Below the pieces are notes generated by a model. It ran no database searches, was not told the origin of the DNA, and was given only the letters and a program-made list of their open reading frames with translations. A DNA stretch of 41,218 nucleotides from Bacteroidaceae bacterium (GTDB taxonomy: Bacteria > Bacteroidota > Bacteroidia > Bacteroidales > Bacteroidaceae). A program made the translations under genes and the position numbers. The stretch lies in assembly GCA_017958545.1 (NCBI GenBank), contig JAGDCM010000032.1, positions 1 through 41,218 on the forward strand, written 5' to 3'. This document shows positions 23,813-31,961 of this stretch, one piece after another. Numbering within the stretch: the stretch's first letter is position 1; each line of letters opens with the position of its first letter.

Positions 23813-25252
23813 TTATTTATTTTCACTCACCACTTTCAGACACTTCACCGTCTTGGCATCTCTCACTATCAGCATCCCGTCGGCATATGCCATAGGTCCC
23901 CAGGCATCCACGCCTTCGTCCATAACTCTTTGCTTGTGAAGAAGTTTCATTGAATTGCCTTTCAACGTATACACATACAATTCCCCGTCTTCCCTGAAAG
24001 CAAAGAGACGCTCACCCACAACGATGTAAGGCCCCAATCCGAAGCGCTCATCGGAGGAAGAAGTCCATATGGGATGGTGGAGGTCTGCGGGACTGTACAT
24101 GGCCAGACGTTCTCTCATGCCACCGCCGTCTTTGGGCAGGACAGTTATAAGCGTGCCCTTGTAGTTGATAGGAGTTTGCTGCTCGCTTGACATGCCCTCG
24201 CTGGCCTTATAACTCTCTTTGATGACGGCATTCCATGATGTACCCTGCCTGTCTACCTGAAGCAACGCTCCGCCTGCACCATAACCAGCCACGAGGAACA
24301 CCTGGTTGGGAGCAATCTGTAAAGGTGAAGGAGCCACCACCGAGGGTTGCCACTTGGATGCGCTCCACAACAGACGGCCGTATTTACCCTCCTCAGCAGA
24401 AACACCGCAGACTCCCCCCACTCCTATATACACGAAGGTGGGTACGCCTCCCAAAGTCATCGGGATGACAGAAGAATGCGACATCTTGAAATTTACCGTA
24501 TTGGGAGTGGCCCACAACGTCTTGCCTGTATTAATATCAACACCCAGCATGAGAGTATCCGTGCCTGCGGGAGCAAGTATCAGCATATCTTTGTAGATGA
24601 GAGGACACTGGCCGGTATACCAGAAGGGTATCTCTGTGCCGAAACGTTTCTTCATGTCGATCGACCACCTCATCTGACCGCTTATCTTATCACAGCACAT
24701 CACATGTCCTTCCGGTCCGATTGTAACCACCGCTCCGCTGCCGATTGCAGGAATGGTGCGTGAGAAACCGTGGTTGCGTTTTATAGGTACGCGATACCAG
24801 CGTCGCCATAGCTGTTTTCCTGTCTGAAGGTCGAAGCAACGCAAAGCATCGGAACTCAACTGCTCATCGTAGTCAAGCATATACACTCTGCCCTCTGAGA
24901 TGACAGGTGCGGCATGTCCCTCACCTGTCTCCACCGACCACATCTCCTCGAAGGTGACAGCTGAGGAGCGGGAACTGAGAGTGGCTACCGCCTGATTATC
25001 ATGACCGGCACCCCGGAAACAAGGCCATTCGCCTTTCAAATCACTTTGAGAGGCTGCACCGTCTTCCTGCATGAAGAACTCCCCGATCAATACGTCATCA
25101 GCTTTTCTGACTTGTCCTGCGGGACGATGGTCCGCCCCAGGTTGCGATTCCGTGAACGATGCACTTGGATCGTACAGGTGCCACGCAACAAGCAGGCTCG
25201 TATAAAAAGCCATGACGCCAACGGTTATCCATGTAATCTTTTTGTCGTTCAT
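23813..25252 (-). CDS. Membrane-anchored PQQ-like beta-propeller protein
   Basis: A 479-residue protein anchored by one N-terminal helix (WITVGVMAFYTSLLVAWHLY), with the propeller on the periplasmic side. The family motif is GEWPCFRGAGHDNQAV, followed by blades with GKQLWRRWYRVP, GQMRWSIDMKKRF, GKTLWATPNT and a C-terminal AYADGMLIVRDAKTVKCLKV. It contains several Cys residues (VMCCDKISG, GVCGVS). Its ATG overlaps the terpene-cyclase stop by 4 bases, so it is translationally coupled to the cyclase. It is the first of five PQQ-like propellers in transcription order. Binding of PQQ is not shown; a docking or lipid-binding function is equally possible. Confidence 0.87.
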   Translation of the reverse strand: MNDKKITWITVGVMAFYTSLLVAWHLYDPSASFTESQPGADHRPAGQVRKADDVLIGEFFMQEDGAASQSDLKGEWPCFRGAGHDNQAVATLSSRSSAVTFEEMWSVETGEGHAAPVISEGRVYMLDYDEQLSSDALRCFDLQTGKQLWRRWYRVPIKRNHGFSRTIPAIGSGAVVTIGPEGHVMCCDKISGQMRWSIDMKKRFGTEIPFWYTGQCPLIYKDMLILAPAGTDTLMLGVDINTGKTLWATPNTVNFKMSHSSVIPMTLGGVPTFVYIGVGGVCGVSAEEGKYGRLLWSASKWQPSVVAPSPLQIAPNQVFLVAGYGAGGALLQVDRQGTSWNAVIKESYKASEGMSSEQQTPINYKGTLITVLPKDGGGMRERLAMYSPADLHHPIWTSSSDERFGLGPYIVVGERLFAFREDGELYVYTLKGNSMKLLHKQRVMDEGVDAWGPMAYADGMLIVRDAKTVKCLKVVSENK

Positions 25253-27027
25253 TTGGTCATGTTTTTTAATGCGTTCAACAGGAACAGGACATTATAGAGT
25301 TCCTCAGAATACCATAGTCGCGAGAAATAGAGTCCGACAGGCTCACGCTCATACATCGTGCCGTCTTTATAACGCTGACAGATATATTGCCAACCTCGCA
25401 TCCGGGCCTCCTCGTAACAGTCAGGAAAATGAGCTAAGGCCGCAAGAGCGCGGCAGGTATAGGTAACTTTGGATTTCACTCCTCTGCTGCCTCCCCATCC
25501 TCCATCCTCATTTTGGGTGTTCAGGATGAAACGGATTTGAGTCCGTGCCAGTCTTTCGGCTACCGGATGCCGGGCAGACATCAGATAATCTATTACCGTA
25601 GCAACACCATACACAGGTGCTTTTTCATCTGCTGCATCCTGATCACCAAACCACAGCGGTGTCCATCCGTTGGGAGTCGTCCCGTCAACCGAAGACGTGT
25701 TTTTCTCCATCCAGACAAGCATACGGTCAAGACTTTCAGATACGTCCTTCTTCAACTTGCCGCCCAGAGAGGGTAACCACAGTCCCATCGCAAGTATTGC
25801 ATGAGCTGTAATATCCGGTGTGCTGCGGTCGAACGGTAATTTGCCCCAACCCTTGCAGAATGTGGGCATACCACCGTCGTTGTTCTGCAGCCACATCAGC
25901 CACCTCAGTCCGTTCACCGCCTCGGAGGGAACGTCTCTAACCCCTGTTGTCGGGTCTTTAGCCATCAGGCGATGCAATGCCACCAACGCGCCGCTCGTAT
26001 CATCACCGTCGGGCACAGAACCGCTGAGGTCGCTCCACCCCCACCCGCCAGAAGCCGCCGCCGTAAACGGATGAACAGAAGTGGTGGCATTCTGTCTGAT
26101 AATGGTTGTGAGCTGATCTGCAATGGGTGACAGCTGTTCACTGGGAATAACCTTCGCAGCCATACTTGTCAACCATACAGAAAGATTGGTGTCTATAGGC
26201 CATGAACCGTCCTCACGCACAGTACTGACGAGGAACTGTGCACAACGCTGTGTCACCTCATGCTCACGGAAACCTCCTTCCGCCAGACACATGCTAACAA
26301 AAGCTGTGAGGGGAGCAGCCTCGAGGAATCCGCCGTCAGTGGGCTGCATACGGGCCAGTACACGCATAGCCTTGGGAACGAACATCTTACGGAGCGACTT
26401 CACGAAGGAATGCAGAAACGCAAAGGGTGAAGATTCACGCTTATGGTTCATCTGGCAAATGCCAATAGCTATCAGTGCAGGAATAGCATAACTTACTACC
26501 GGAAGATTGAGATAGCGGAAGAGACGTTGTGGCAATGTGGCAAGTTCAAACGGGAATGGCGGTATTTTCTTCCAGTCGGTGACCAGCCCGGCCAGGGCAC
26601 ACATCATAAGGATGGGAACGGAAAACGTGAGATCACGCCCGTAGTAGCGGAGCACGCCTTTCGCAAGCGCCTCCTCACTCTCCCCCTCAAAAATCCCCTG
26701 GAGATATTGGCTGGATTCCCGGGGAGCTTGTCCCACGGCATAGAGAGATACGTAGGTAAGCAATGTGGCAGTCATATTGGACGGACTCTCCACACTGTCT
26801 CCCCAAGAGCCGTCAGCCTTCATCGTCGTGTGCAGCCAACAGACGCCCTTACGGATGTGCTCCGCATATTTCTCCGCATCGATACGCTGAAGGGCAAACA
26901 CGCTGACAGCTGTGGAGATGGCACTGCTCGAGAGCGAACCTCTCCACATGCCATCCTCCGAACGGCTTTTCATGAGGCGTCGCAAGGCATCGTCACGTAT
27001 TTCTTTTAACTGCTCTGTCATCTGCAT
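25249..27027 (-). CDS. Class II terpene cyclase, squalene-hopene-cyclase-like (DGDD motif)
   Basis: A 592-residue alpha/alpha-toroid protein. Residues 327-350 read GGWGWSDLSGSVP then DGDDTSGALVAL. This matches the catalytic region of squalene-hopene cyclases (GGWxF...PDVDDTAVVLLAL), with the protonating DxDD at 340-343. QW-like repeats are visible (ADGSWG, EDGSWP, NDGGMP, EDGGWG). Length fits a class II triterpene or meroterpenoid cyclase (about 600-650). It is weakly membrane associated, with hydrophobic patches near 136-150 and 176-192 like the membrane anchor of SHC. It is coupled to a smaller toroid protein upstream (10-base overlap) and follows a polyprenyl synthase. The substrate is unknown: no squalene or phytoene synthase gene is in the window, so cyclisation of a linear polyprenyl chain is the working idea. 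Confidence 0.82.
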   Translation of the reverse strand: MQMTEQLKEIRDDALRRLMKSRSEDGMWRGSLSSSAISTAVSVFALQRIDAEKYAEHIRKGVCWLHTTMKADGSWGDSVESPSNMTATLLTYVSLYAVGQAPRESSQYLQGIFEGESEEALAKGVLRYYGRDLTFSVPILMMCALAGLVTDWKKIPPFPFELATLPQRLFRYLNLPVVSYAIPALIAIGICQMNHKRESSPFAFLHSFVKSLRKMFVPKAMRVLARMQPTDGGFLEAAPLTAFVSMCLAEGGFREHEVTQRCAQFLVSTVREDGSWPIDTNLSVWLTSMAAKVIPSEQLSPIADQLTTIIRQNATTSVHPFTAAASGGWGWSDLSGSVPDGDDTSGALVALHRLMAKDPTTGVRDVPSEAVNGLRWLMWLQNNDGGMPTFCKGWGKLPFDRSTPDITAHAILAMGLWLPSLGGKLKKDVSESLDRMLVWMEKNTSSVDGTTPNGWTPLWFGDQDAADEKAPVYGVATVIDYLMSARHPVAERLARTQIRFILNTQNEDGGWGGSRGVKSKVTYTCRALAALAHFPDCYEEARMRGWQYICQRYKDGTMYEREPVGLYFSRLWYSEELYNVLFLLNALKNMTK

Positions 27028-27680
27028 GTCGTTCCCAATGCTAATAATCCGTAAAACACGTATTCCACGTCACTGTAATCATCCAACACGGTTGGTGTGA
27101 AACCTCCGCCCTCCAACCAGTGTGCCATGATAAACGGTGTGGCATCCTTGACAGGAATCCCGATGAGGCGGGCTGTGAACAGAGCCACTGCAGTGCTCAG
27201 CAGGTCGGGTACTGGAGACGTGTCACTGGCATGGAATCCTCCTGTCTCATCCTGCCGTTGCTGCAGCCACTCCACATACCCGGCATCCGGTTGCTCACCC
27301 ATCTGACACTGCATGGTCAGAACGCAGCAGACGGCATTGGTGGTGAGAGTTGAAAGATGAACGTTCAGAGGTGAAGTCTGACGCTCACCGGAAAGGAAGG
27401 CGAAAAACTTTCCATAGACGGTGTCGCGCCCCATACTTTCCCGCACGACAAGGGTGCGCCCAAGCAGACGGAGCGTCTTCACGGGACAGAAAACAGCCTC
27501 CAGCACATCACCGAACTGCCCGTAATAGGCATCCTCATGACCTCCGGCATTCATATAGCCGTGTGCTGTCTTCTGCGAGGCGACAAATGCGCGCACATCC
27601 TGTTGTGCTTCAGGAGTCATTCGCTTCCACCCCCGACGCAAAGCCTTATACACCCTATACATCAACGGCATTCTCACCAT
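27018..27680 (-). CDS. Small prenyltransferase/squalene-cyclase-repeat protein
   Basis: A 220-residue protein with the alpha-toroid repeat pattern of prenyltransferase/squalene-oxidase domains: LNVHLSTLTTNAVCCVLT, WLQQRQDETGGFHASDTSP, PDLLSTAVALFTARLIG and the C-terminal TVLDDYSDVEYVFYGLLALG. That last motif is like the last helices of protein-prenyltransferase beta subunits. It lacks a DxDD motif and is about a third of the length of a full cyclase, so it may be a subunit or a substrate-binding partner of the large cyclase rather than an enzyme alone. It lies 3 bases after the polyprenyl synthase stop and overlaps the cyclase by 10 bases. Confidence 0.75.
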   Translation of the reverse strand: MVRMPLMYRVYKALRRGWKRMTPEAQQDVRAFVASQKTAHGYMNAGGHEDAYYGQFGDVLEAVFCPVKTLRLLGRTLVVRESMGRDTVYGKFFAFLSGERQTSPLNVHLSTLTTNAVCCVLTMQCQMGEQPDAGYVEWLQQRQDETGGFHASDTSPVPDLLSTAVALFTARLIGIPVKDATPFIMAHWLEGGGFTPTVLDDYSDVEYVFYGLLALGTTCR

Positions 27681-27683
27681 TTC

Positions 27684-29279
27684 TCACTTATCACCTTTGT
27701 CCTCAGTCTTTTTACGTTCACTTCCCGTCCCCAGAATCTTTTCCGTCACCTGGTAGAGCAGGCGTTTCAGTTCCAGTTCGTCCAACCCGGTAATCGAATC
27801 AAGTGCCTGCTGACGGTATACATCTATCATTCGCTGCAGTTCTTTCTCCGCCTCTTCACGGTTCCACTCCGGGTGCTCCGTTCTCAATGCCAGAACCGCT
27901 GAAGGACGACATCCCAACTCGTTGTCCCGGACAAAATCATCCAAGTCGTCCTTCAGCTGATAAGCGATGCCCAAAGCCTCGGAATAGTTTCTTAACATGG
28001 GACGCAGATGGGCAAAATTGCCCGTGCAGCTCAAACCCAGCATCAGCGACACCTCGAAAGCCGGTACCGTCTTATTGCGGAAGATGTTCATCACATAATC
28101 CATTGTGACGGGCGACCCGTCCCACATCAGTTCCTCGCCCTGTCCGCAGCATAACCTGATGTGGGCATCGCTGGCGAGACGAAGCAGTTCGGCATTGTTG
28201 CTCTGAGCCAATATGCGATATCCCTGTCCCAACAGAGCATCACCTACATTTATGGCAAACGCATCGCCATAGAGGGCATTGACGGTGGGCTGACCGTAGC
28301 GCGTTTCGTCCCGGTCTTCAACATCGTCGTGGATGAGCGAGGCTTTGTGGAAACACTCCACAGCCACAGCAGCACGGTGCACATCCACAGTCATCTCTGT
28401 CTTACCCGTCAGGGCTTGCCATACAGCAGCCAGCAGGAAAGGACGCCAGCGCTTACCGTCACCGCTCATCCAGTCAAGACAGATACGCCGGGTGGTGTCG
28501 GTGGCAGGTTGCATGAGCTGTTCCAACTCCGCACGTGTAAACCAGCGATTCACCTGCGCACGGATGGTGTCATGGTCGAGCATTCGGGGAGTGACGTCGT
28601 CGCTCAGAATAGTCATTATCTCCTCCACATAGTCAGTATCCACATGTGTGTTGCGACAGCCCGAGTCGTTAAGGGCGATGGCCAAACCCGGCACGGCATG
28701 ACGCACGAGCAGAGGGAATGCTTTCTCCAGAGACTCCAGACAACTCACACCGATGACGGCATCCACCACGCGGTTTTCTATCAGTTCTATCACCTGCGTG
28801 AATCCTTCTGCCACAATACTGAGGCCGCCCAGTGCCTCCGCCCTGTCTTGCAGACGGGGAATAACACAACGGCCACAGCGGTGACAGAGCAGCCCGTACT
28901 CGTCGAACTCAGCCTGGCACTCGCCATACTGACTCAGACACTTGGGCAACATCAGCAATCGCCTTTCATGGGGAATGCCTGCCACTATGGGCAACCAGAG
29001 CTGGTTGTGAATCTCAACCATTATCCAGTTGAGCATTGAACCTCTTGAGCCTTTTGAACTTCTTGAACCTTTTGAACTTCTTGAACCTTTTGAACTTCTT
29101 GAACCCATTGAACCTTGAACCCAGAACCCAGAACCCTCCATAAACTCCTTCGCCAGCGTCTCCAACTGCCTCAACGAAACAGGAGGACACAGGTGTTGCT
29201 TCTGCACAAAAGCACGTAGCTCCCTGCGCATTTGCATCCGTTCCTGTAGTGTTGGCGGTATGACATTGCGTTCATCCAT
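27684..29279 (-). CDS. DUF116 - trans-polyprenyl diphosphate synthase fusion
   Basis: A 531-residue two-part protein. The N-terminal half is DUF116-like: Cys motif LPKCLSQYGEC ... LLCHRCGRC (113-138), then RAEALGGLSIVAEGFTQVI and VVDAVIGVSCLESL. The C-terminal half is an isoprenyl diphosphate synthase with GDGKRWRP, first Asp-rich motif IHDDVEDRDE (DDxxD, D318-D322) and second motif KDDLDDF (444-448). The fifth residue before the first DD is a small Ala (KASLIHDD), which in this family usually goes with long products. I chose the ATG at 29279; a TTG at 29294 is also open. The start overlaps the radical SAM stop by 8 bases. A Ser/Lys/Gly-rich repeat tract (residues 58-80) is encoded by a 9/18-bp minisatellite. 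I know of no described fusion of these two domains. Confidence 0.87.
   Translation of the reverse strand: MDERNVIPPTLQERMQMRRELRAFVQKQHLCPPVSLRQLETLAKEFMEGSGFWVQGSMGSRSSKGSRSSKGSRSSKGSRGSMLNWIMVEIHNQLWLPIVAGIPHERRLLMLPKCLSQYGECQAEFDEYGLLCHRCGRCVIPRLQDRAEALGGLSIVAEGFTQVIELIENRVVDAVIGVSCLESLEKAFPLLVRHAVPGLAIALNDSGCRNTHVDTDYVEEIMTILSDDVTPRMLDHDTIRAQVNRWFTRAELEQLMQPATDTTRRICLDWMSGDGKRWRPFLLAAVWQALTGKTEMTVDVHRAAVAVECFHKASLIHDDVEDRDETRYGQPTVNALYGDAFAINVGDALLGQGYRILAQSNNAELLRLASDAHIRLCCGQGEELMWDGSPVTMDYVMNIFRNKTVPAFEVSLMLGLSCTGNFAHLRPMLRNYSEALGIAYQLKDDLDDFVRDNELGCRPSAVLALRTEHPEWNREEAEKELQRMIDVYRQQALDSITGLDELELKRLLYQVTEKILGTGSERKKTEDKGDK
29036..29134. repeat. 9/18-bp minisatellite within the DUF116-synthase gene
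   Basis: Units of the form TTGAACCTT and TTGAACTTC alternate, giving an 18-base super-unit about three times, with degenerate copies at both edges (ending in repeated AACCCAG). It is translated on the minus strand into repeats of GSRSSK. As the unit is a multiple of three, copy-number change alters linker length without frameshift. Confidence 0.8.
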
Positions 29280-30486
29280 AGGCTCCAAATCCAAAGAAGT
29301 AATGTTTTTTCAGCCATCTGTAGGGACGGCTTCGCTCGGGAATAGCCTCAACACCCATGTCGTGGCTTGGTATCTCAGACATCTTCATGTATTCTTCCAT
29401 TGCCGTGCCTCGGGTTGTGGTTTCCGAAACCTTATATCCCTTCAGGATTTTCACCATCTCCCGGGGATTGTCCATAACGATGCAACCACGCGTGGTGTCT
29501 GCTATCTGGCGACGCATTCCCTCAAGGAACGCAGACTCTGCATAGAGCCTCGTCAGGTTGCCGGCATCGGTGTTGAGAAAATCTGCAGCCATCTGTATTA
29601 CGGGGCAGAATTCCAGCGCACCCGAGGGAGAAATATGATGGCTCATACCCGTTGCCCCTGGACATATTGCCCTCCCCTCTTCGTCCCAATACACATCTAC
29701 GAGGATGACAGGGGCATTGAGCCGTTCGCGCACGAGGAACTCACGAAGACCGCGTATCTGCTCCTTGGTTAAAGCCTGCTCAGGACGGGCATCGGCACCT
29801 ACGGGACGGTATATGTAGTACCACAGATAGGCAGCTCCCTCGCGTGCCACCCTTTCGATATGCTCACGGCTCACCAGTTCGTCGTAGTTGTTCTTGCAGA
29901 TGCTTGCTGCCACTCCGAAGATAAGTCCTGCCTTGCGACAAGCCCGCAAACCGCGGAGCGTACGCTGATACACAGCATTTGCCTGACGGCGACGGTCGCT
30001 CTCCGCTTCAAGTCCCTCTATACTGATAAGCGGGGTGACATTGCCCGCCTTGCGAAGCTGCAAGGCAATATCCTCGGTGAGGAGCGTGCCGTTGGTGAAC
30101 AGTTGGAAATAGCAGTCCCGGTGCCGCATGAACAGGTCGATGAGTCCCCCGTACATCAAGGGTTCTCCGCCAAGTATACCGAAAAATCTGGAACCATGAC
30201 GCTTACTCTCACTGATGATACCGTCTATCTGCTCAATTGTCAGGCTCTTACGCCCTCCCCTGCTCACCCAGCAACCGCTGCAGGCCAAATTGCAGGTCTC
30301 TGTGACCGAAATCATGTTGAAGGCAGGGAAGAAAGGCTCTCCTCGCTGCTGACGCCGCTTGAAATAATGCATATTCCATAGATTCGGCAGGCAAAAATTC
30401 CAGCAGAATTTCCATAACAGCCTTATTGGAGTCTGTCGAAACACCCTCCAGCCGAGTTTCATCAATGAGGTATATTCTTTTTTCAC
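29272..30486 (-). CDS. Radical SAM enzyme with extra C-terminal cysteines
   Basis: A 404-residue radical SAM protein. The cluster motif is CNLACSGC (C65, C69, C72), followed by the GGEP motif (FFGILGGEPLM) and FQLFTNGTLL. A C-terminal region with cysteines in ICPGATGMSHHISPSGA, LEFCPVIQ and RGCIVMDN suggests an auxiliary cluster (SPASM-like, inference). The start is GTG 30486, overlapping the ferredoxin stop by 4 bases (GTGA); ATG at residue 9 is an alternative. Because it lies between a ferredoxin and the DUF116-polyprenyl synthase fusion, it may modify a terpenoid or an associated cofactor. It does not resemble the HpnH sequence I remember closely enough to call it that. Confidence 0.85.
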   Translation of the reverse strand: MKKEYTSLMKLGWRVFRQTPIRLLWKFCWNFCLPNLWNMHYFKRRQQRGEPFFPAFNMISVTETCNLACSGCWVSRGGRKSLTIEQIDGIISESKRHGSRFFGILGGEPLMYGGLIDLFMRHRDCYFQLFTNGTLLTEDIALQLRKAGNVTPLISIEGLEAESDRRRQANAVYQRTLRGLRACRKAGLIFGVAASICKNNYDELVSREHIERVAREGAAYLWYYIYRPVGADARPEQALTKEQIRGLREFLVRERLNAPVILVDVYWDEEGRAICPGATGMSHHISPSGALEFCPVIQMAADFLNTDAGNLTRLYAESAFLEGMRRQIADTTRGCIVMDNPREMVKILKGYKVSETTTRGTAMEEYMKMSEIPSHDMGVEAIPERSRPYRWLKKHYFFGFGAYG

Positions 30487-31187
30487 TCCTTAGTGATTGG
30501 TTTCAGTTTTCTTGCAGCCAGTCGCTCACGCAGGTTTTTTGTAAAGAGTTCCCTCGTGTCCAGCAGAAGAGCGCTCTCCTGCATGTCCTCCCCACCATTG
30601 ATGGGACTGCGGTCGTATTTCGGAAAGATGATGGCACTGGCCGGGCATGTGCGGGCACAGGCTGGGCAATTGTTCTTGCAATTGTGCGGGTGCACCACTG
30701 TCACGCGGTCGTTCACCATCTCATAAACCCCAAACGGACAAAACTCCAGACACTTGCCACACTCCGCACAGGCGTCCTTGTCGAGTGTGGGATACCAGGC
30801 ATCGTCGCCCGGATGCTGCGGCATCGCGTCCATCTGCCTCTGCCATTCATCTGTCTGCTGAGAGTCCGGAGCGGAAAACTGAGGATCAGCGACACCCAAC
30901 GCAGCCAGCACTTCGTCTGCCGTCTGGGCACGGAGATTGAGAGTGCTGACAGACTCTTCTCCTGCAAAGGCCATCAAACTCTTCACTGCTCTGGGGTGGC
31001 AGGCCACAATGGTGGTACGAGCTATCTCATGCACTGCCTCCGACTTGTTTTCGCACAGTTCACAGAGGTCGCTCACCAGTTTCACCTCCATCCCACACTG
31101 CCTGGCTGCAGCTGCCACCCTGGCCACTGCTGCACGGTCGATGAAGGTGCGAGAGGAACATGTACAGATTGTTACGGATTTCATCAT
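30483..31187 (-). CDS. 2[4Fe-4S] ferredoxin-domain protein
   Basis: A 234-residue cytoplasmic protein. The first 120 residues are a small alpha/beta domain with Cys motifs (TICTCSSRTFI, CELCENKSEA, IVACHPRAVKSL), which looks like the HdrA/CoB-type or DUF116-associated cysteine domains. The C-terminal half has two [4Fe-4S] motifs, CAECGKCLEFCP and CKNNCPACARTCP. The start is ATG 31187 (a second ATG is adjacent). It follows the LytTR regulator by 14 bases and precedes the radical SAM gene with a 4-base overlap. It is likely the electron donor for the radical SAM enzyme (inference). Confidence 0.85.
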   Translation of the reverse strand: MMKSVTICTCSSRTFIDRAAVARVAAAARQCGMEVKLVSDLCELCENKSEAVHEIARTTIVACHPRAVKSLMAFAGEESVSTLNLRAQTADEVLAALGVADPQFSAPDSQQTDEWQRQMDAMPQHPGDDAWYPTLDKDACAECGKCLEFCPFGVYEMVNDRVTVVHPHNCKNNCPACARTCPASAIIFPKYDRSPINGGEDMQESALLLDTRELFTKNLRERLAARKLKPITKE

Positions 31188-31201
31188 TCACACTTCACAT
31201 T

Positions 31202-31960
31202 TTAATTAACTGTCAGCCAATTCTTGAACTCCGCAGCTTTGTTCTTGCTGATAAAGAGCGGTTCGGGCAGTTCGATGGGCATCTTCACCAAAAGTCTGCT
31301 GTCAAACCATATTATGATTTCCTTCACACAGTCGCGCGACACAATATACTGCTTGTTGGCACGGAAAAATCTGGAAGGATCCAGCCCCACAATAATGGAA
31401 TCAAGCGAACGGTTGTAAAGCATCATCTGCCCTGACTTGAGATATATCTGTGTTTTGCGGTCGGAACTGTAGATACAGGCCACATCCTCCATGACTACGG
31501 GCACGAGTTTGTCCCTGACAGGTACGAGCAGGGAACTTGTGTATTCAGAGGGAGCACTGGCTTTCATCTTCATCATACGCTCCAGATAATCCACCACGTC
31601 ACCATGGGTCCATCTCTTGTATTTGTTCAATGCACGCTCCAGTTCCGCTATCTTGATGGGCTTGAGCAGGTAATCCACGCTGTTCACGGTGAAAGCATCC
31701 AGAGCGTACTGGTCGTAGGCTGTGGTGAAAACAATGGGAACCGTGACTTCCATTTCCTGAAAGAGCGTGAAGGCAGAGCCGTCACTCAGATGTATATCCA
31801 TGAATATGAGGTCGGGAGACGGATTATTGCTCAGCCACCTGACAGTCTGCTGAACACTCTCCAACACCTTCACCACCTCTATCTCGCTGTCTATCTCCTG
31901 CAGCATGGCAATGAGATTCTCACTGGCCGCGGTTTCGTCTTCTATAATCAGTACTTTCAT
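31202..31960 (-). CDS. LytTR-family response regulator
   Basis: A 252-residue regulator: receiver domain with acidic E7/D8, phospho-acceptor D55 (LIFMD), T80 and K100, then a linker and a C-terminal LytTR DNA-binding domain (MVPVRDKLVPVVMEDVACIY-like region, then YSSDRKTQIYLKSGQMMLYN and FFRANKQYIVSRDCVKEI). The gene starts one base after the end of the LytS-type kinase gene and 14 bases before the ferredoxin, placing it at the head of the large operon. It most likely controls the cluster, possibly by autoregulation (inference). Related AlgR/LytR regulators bind paired direct repeats; I did not find a convincing pair. Confidence 0.93.
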   Translation of the reverse strand: MKVLIIEDETAASENLIAMLQEIDSEIEVVKVLESVQQTVRWLSNNPSPDLIFMDIHLSDGSAFTLFQEMEVTVPIVFTTAYDQYALDAFTVNSVDYLLKPIKIAELERALNKYKRWTHGDVVDYLERMMKMKASAPSEYTSSLLVPVRDKLVPVVMEDVACIYSSDRKTQIYLKSGQMMLYNRSLDSIIVGLDPSRFFRANKQYIVSRDCVKEIIIWFDSRLLVKMPIELPEPLFISKNKAAEFKNWLTVN

Positions 31961-31961
31961 G

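Noticed and set aside
8784..25252. Calling the propellers PQQ-dependent dehydrogenases
   Set aside because: Only generic PQQ-like blade motifs are visible; no adjacent-Cys disulfide, Ca-binding or catalytic Asp set could be recognised.
28161..29039. 292-residue plus-strand open frame opposite the polyprenyl synthase
   Set aside because: Antisense to conserved Asp-rich motifs; His/Thr-rich composition typical of shadows.
29036..29134. CRISPR array
   Set aside because: Units are 9/18 bases with no unique spacers and lie inside a coding frame.
29272..30486. HpnH (adenosylhopane synthase)
   Set aside because: Context invites it, but the cluster-motif surroundings and C-terminal cysteines do not match the HpnH sequence I recall.
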